Assembly (NCBI GenBank): GCA_032464575.1
Contig: JAWDKM010000004.1
Coordinates: forward strand, 124,001-188,000
Direction of reading: 5' to 3'
DNA: 64,000 nt
Origin: Pontivivens sp032464575
GTDB taxonomy: Bacteria > Pseudomonadota > Alphaproteobacteria > Rhodobacterales > Rhodobacteraceae
The notes under the pieces are model-generated. The model ran no database searches. It was not told where the DNA came from and saw only the letters and a list, made by a program, of their open reading frames with translations. Shown in pieces: positions 61,571-64,000 of the stretch; the stretch's first letter is position 1, and the number at the start of each line of letters is the position of its first letter. A program made the translations under genes and the position numbers.

Positions 61571-63196
61571 ATGAAAGACCTGGCCAGCCAAAGCCCCCTG
61601 ACCCTCGCCCGTGCGGCGGTGCCCGCGCTCAGTGCCCTGCGCGCCGATGCCGTGAGCGCCCTCGCCGGCCGCGTGGCCGAAAGCGACGTGGATGCGGAGC
61701 AGTACGCCGCCCACTCCGTCGCCTGGATCGCCACCTACACGGAAGCGCTCGTGCAGATGGCCGACTGGGCGGCGAAGCTCGACAGCGACGGGATGATGGG
61801 CGAGATGGAGGAGCTGATCCTCGCCATCGCGCTGGGCGAGTACGCCGCGCAGCTCGCCGGCGGCCTGCCGATGAGCCAGGGCGAGATGGCGCGGCTTTCC
61901 GATCTGGGGCTGACGCTGCCCGGCGAGGTCGCCGCCCTGACCGGGCTGAACACCGATGCGGCGCGCAAACGCCTCGTCGAGCTGATGGTCGAGAGGAAAG
62001 GCATCGCCAGCTACGGCGCCACCGGCCTCGACGACGAATACGAGATGATCCGCGAGCAGTTCCGCCGCTTCGCCGACGACAACGTCGTGCCCTACGCGCA
62101 CGAATGGCACCTGAAGGACGAGCTGATCCCGATGGAGATCATCGAGGAGATGTCCGAACTCGGGGTCTTCGGCCTCACGATCCCCGAGGAGCATGGCGGC
62201 TTCGGCATGAGCAAGACGGCGATGTGCGTCGTCTCCGAGGAGCTCAGCCGCGGCTATATCGGCGTGGGCTCGCTGGGCACGCGCTCCGAGATCGCGGCGG
62301 AGCTCATCATCTGCGGCGGCACGGATGCGCAGAAGGCCGAGTGGCTGCCGAAGCTGGCGAGCGGCGAGACGCTGCCGACGGCGGTCTTCACCGAACCCAA
62401 CACCGGCTCCGACCTCGGCGCGCTCAAGACCCGCGCCTTCCAGGACGGCGACGACTGGGTGATCCGCGGGAACAAGACCTGGATCACCCATGGCGGGCGC
62501 ACGGACCTGATGACGGTGCTGGCGCGCACGGTGCCGGACACGGACAACTATTCGGGCCTGTCGATGTTCCTCGCACCCAAGACGCGCGGGACCGATGCCG
62601 AGCCCTTCCCCGATGCAACCATCTCCGGCGGGGAGATCGAGGTGCTGGGCTACCGGGGCATGAAGGAATATACCCTTGCCCTCGACGATCACCGGGTGGG
62701 CGGCGAGGCGCTGCTGGGCAGCCGGGAAGGCCAGGGCTTCCGCCAGCTCATGCGCACCTTCGAGAGCGCGCGCATCCAGACTGCGGCGCGCGCGATCGGC
62801 GTCGCGCAGAACGCGCTGGAAATCTCCATGGACTATGCGCTCGACCGCACCGCCTTCGGCGCGCCGCTGATCGAGAAGCCGCGGGTCTATTCCAAGCTCG
62901 CCATGATGGCGGTCGAGATCATGGTGGCGCGGCAGCTCACCTACTTCTCCGCGCGGGAGAAGGACGCGGAGCGGCGCTGCGATCTGGAGGCCGGGATGGC
63001 GAAGCTGCTGGGCGCCCGCGTGGCGTGGGCGGCGGCGGATAACGGCGTGCAGATCCACGGCGGCAACGGCTTTGCGCTGGAGTACCCGATCTCCCGCGTG
63101 CTGTGCGATGCACGGATCCTCAACATCTTCGAGGGGGCGGCCGAGATCCAGGCCCATGTGATCGCGCGGCGCCTGCTGGATACGCGACAGGGCTGA
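61571..63196 (+). CDS. mcd: (2S)-methylsuccinyl-CoA dehydrogenase
   Basis: 541 residues. Compared with ordinary acyl-CoA dehydrogenases (~385) it has an N-terminal helical extension of ~150 residues (LARAAVPALSALRADAVSAL, ARLSDLGLTLPGEVAALTGL), a feature of Mcd. The core carries FTEPNTGSDLG, KTWITHGGRTD, and FEGAAEIQAHVIARRLL, where the Glu of FEGA is the base position. It forms mesaconyl-CoA in the ethylmalonyl-CoA pathway of acetyl-CoA assimilation. ATG at 61571 follows GAGGACGACG. Pathway partners are not in this window, except indirectly via pckA. Confidence 0.85.
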   Translation: MKDLASQSPLTLARAAVPALSALRADAVSALAGRVAESDVDAEQYAAHSVAWIATYTEALVQMADWAAKLDSDGMMGEMEELILAIALGEYAAQLAGGLPMSQGEMARLSDLGLTLPGEVAALTGLNTDAARKRLVELMVERKGIASYGATGLDDEYEMIREQFRRFADDNVVPYAHEWHLKDELIPMEIIEEMSELGVFGLTIPEEHGGFGMSKTAMCVVSEELSRGYIGVGSLGTRSEIAAELIICGGTDAQKAEWLPKLASGETLPTAVFTEPNTGSDLGALKTRAFQDGDDWVIRGNKTWITHGGRTDLMTVLARTVPDTDNYSGLSMFLAPKTRGTDAEPFPDATISGGEIEVLGYRGMKEYTLALDDHRVGGEALLGSREGQGFRQLMRTFESARIQTAARAIGVAQNALEISMDYALDRTAFGAPLIEKPRVYSKLAMMAVEIMVARQLTYFSAREKDAERRCDLEAGMAKLLGARVAWAAADNGVQIHGGNGFALEYPISRVLCDARILNIFEGAAEIQAHVIARRLLDTRQG

Positions 63197-63243
63197 GGCT
63201 GAGGCTGACGTCGCGCTCCGGGAACCGCCGCAGACGCGGCGGT

Positions 63244-63277
63244 GCCTCCGGCAGGGGCGTATTTGACGAGAGTGATG
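63244..63277 (+). repeat. Gene-end element after mcd
   Basis: GCCTCCGGCAGGGGCGTATT then TGACGAGAGTGATG, about 48 bases after the mcd stop. Another well-preserved copy. A GTCCCGGC-type hairpin follows at 63362 (GTCCCGGCGCTTCGGCCGGG). Confidence 0.6.
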
Positions 63278-63397
63278 GGGCTGCGGTTCCGATCAACATG
63301 CAACCGTTCCGGCCGAAGCGTCGAGACCGACTGCTTTCGGCGCGGTGTCGGCTTGTAAAAGGTCCCGGCGCTTCGGCCGGGACGGTGGTGCCTGATC

Positions 63398-63655
63398 CTA
63401 AGCCGCCGGCACGTGCTCCACGTCGGCGCCGACGCTCGGGCGCCAGCCTTCCTCCTCCCGCGGGGTGAAGGAGAGGGTGAGGCCCACGACCTCCTCCTCG
63501 CCGAAGAGGCTCGCGGCCGCGCGCATCGCGGCGGCCATCCGCGCTGCCTCTTCGGGGTTGAGGCGCAGGCGCGCCACCTCGACGGCGACCTGAGGGCGCG
63601 GATCGCCCGGGTCCTGGCGGGAGACGAGGTGCAGGGTCAATTCGGTGCGTGGCAT
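63398..63655 (-). CDS. Small hypothetical protein
   Basis: 85 residues from MPRTELTLHLVSRQDPGDPR with VAVEVARLRLNPEEAARMAA and SLFGEEEVVGLTLSFTPREE. Soluble, mostly strand-helix-strand; no known family. The start chosen at 63655 is the first with a plausible N-terminus; a longer form from 63700 is possible. Real gene likely. Confidence 0.5.
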   Translation of the reverse strand: MPRTELTLHLVSRQDPGDPRPQVAVEVARLRLNPEEAARMAAAMRAAASLFGEEEVVGLTLSFTPREEEGWRPSVGADVEHVPAA

Positions 63656-63817
63656 GGTCAAATCCCTCAAACGAATGTCGGCGGGACCTTTGTCGCACAC
63701 CCCTGCTGACAGGGTTCTGTCAGGAGCCTTGGCGGGGCGCCTGCTTGCCGTCGTCGCCCCGGCGCGCTAGCTCTGCGACTGTTCCGCCGGTCCCCGGCCC
63801 CTGACGGATACCGCGCC

Positions 63818-64000
63818 ATGATCCGCATCCTGCCCCTTGCCCTACCCCTGCTGCTCGCCGCCTGCGTGACGGAGGAGGTGACGGTGCCCGATTTCCTCGA
63901 CCGGGCCGGGCCCGCGCCGGAGGTGGTCGAGATCGACGCGCCCGCGGCCGGCCCCGGGGCGGTGGAGGACGCCGCGGACGCCCGCGGCCCCGCGGCCACC
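63818..64000 (+). CDS. Lipoprotein, N-terminal part (runs off the window)
   Basis: 61 codons are visible. Signal peptide MIRILPLALPLLLAAC with a lipobox Cys at residue 16, then VTEEVTVPDFLDRAGPAPEV and a Pro/Ala/Asp-rich linker. No stop before the window end. Family cannot be judged from this part. Confidence 0.65.
   Translation, partial: MIRILPLALPLLLAACVTEEVTVPDFLDRAGPAPEVVEIDAPAAGPGAVEDAADARGPAAT

Overview
This window is a high-GC bacterial chromosome segment with dense, short-spaced operons. Gene content and order point to a Rhodobacteraceae-type alphaproteobacterium. Supporting signs are tatABC with a DUF815 ATPase, the chvG/chvI - rapZ - PTS EIIA - HPr block divergent from pckA, (2S)-methylsuccinyl-CoA dehydrogenase of the ethylmalonyl-CoA pathway, a fatty-acid operon led by a LiuR-like MerR regulator, and a DMSP-demethylase-like protein. 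The assignment rests on protein recognition and gene order, not on any search. I saw no tRNA, rRNA, CRISPR array or transposase.

Layout, left to right. 0-5.4 kb: the tail of a degenerate M23/LytM protein, a broken HAD-phosphatase gene, two hotdog thioesterases, a MerR regulator, a glycosyltransferase-like protein, murI and a LysR regulator. 5.6-15.2 kb: a beta-oxidation operon (LiuR-like regulator, two acyl-CoA dehydrogenases, GST, thiolase fadA, NTF2-like and cupin proteins, fadB). Between the cupin gene and fadB sit a NADAR-domain gene and a 26-codon ORF that looks like a second fadB start. 15.4-20.5 kb: DUF815-tatCBA (minus strand), an orphan ABC ATPase and the DmdA-like protein. 20.5-21.4 kb: about 900 bases without a recognisable gene. 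21.4-27 kb (minus strand): an SDR, glmM, folP, a HAD phosphatase, a redoxin and folB. 27-31.5 kb: nadA, a CAP-domain protein, nadB and a DUF6058-type protein. 31.8-36.4 kb: a TAXI-TRAP receptor and its fused permease, separated by a small ORF and an aspartyl/asparaginyl hydroxylase-like gene. 37-43.6 kb: a complete peptide-type ABC importer (minus strand) with a foreign-looking DUF4236 gene inside it and a PCuAC-like protein at its end. 44-50 kb: an ArgE-type deacetylase, a GIY-YIG protein flanked by hairpin repeats, DUF2461, bolA, a J-domain protein, a lipoprotein, and YceI with cytochrome b561. 50.4-58 kb: HPr, EIIA, rapZ, a hemolysin-III protein, chvG, chvI and pckA. 58-64 kb: GrpB-like and VOC proteins, a short gamma-glutamyltransferase, a TauE/SafE permease, mcd, a small ORF and the start of a lipoprotein.

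As a whole the region serves acyl-CoA and C2/C4 carbon metabolism (fad genes, mcd, pckA under ChvGI-linked control), cofactor synthesis (folate, NAD), envelope functions (Tat, MurI, GlmM) and organic solute import (TAXI-TRAP, peptide ABC).

Three families of non-coding repeats run through it. One is a gene-end element (GCCTCCGGCGGGG..GTATTT..GAGAG), one of whose copies supplies the last codons of folB. The second is clusters of CCCCGGA..TCCGGGG and GTCCCGGC..GCCGGGAC hairpins. The third is a C-rich/G-rich element present twice. Several small genes of lower GC or unusual type (NADAR, DUF6058, DUF4236) are spliced into otherwise conventional operons.
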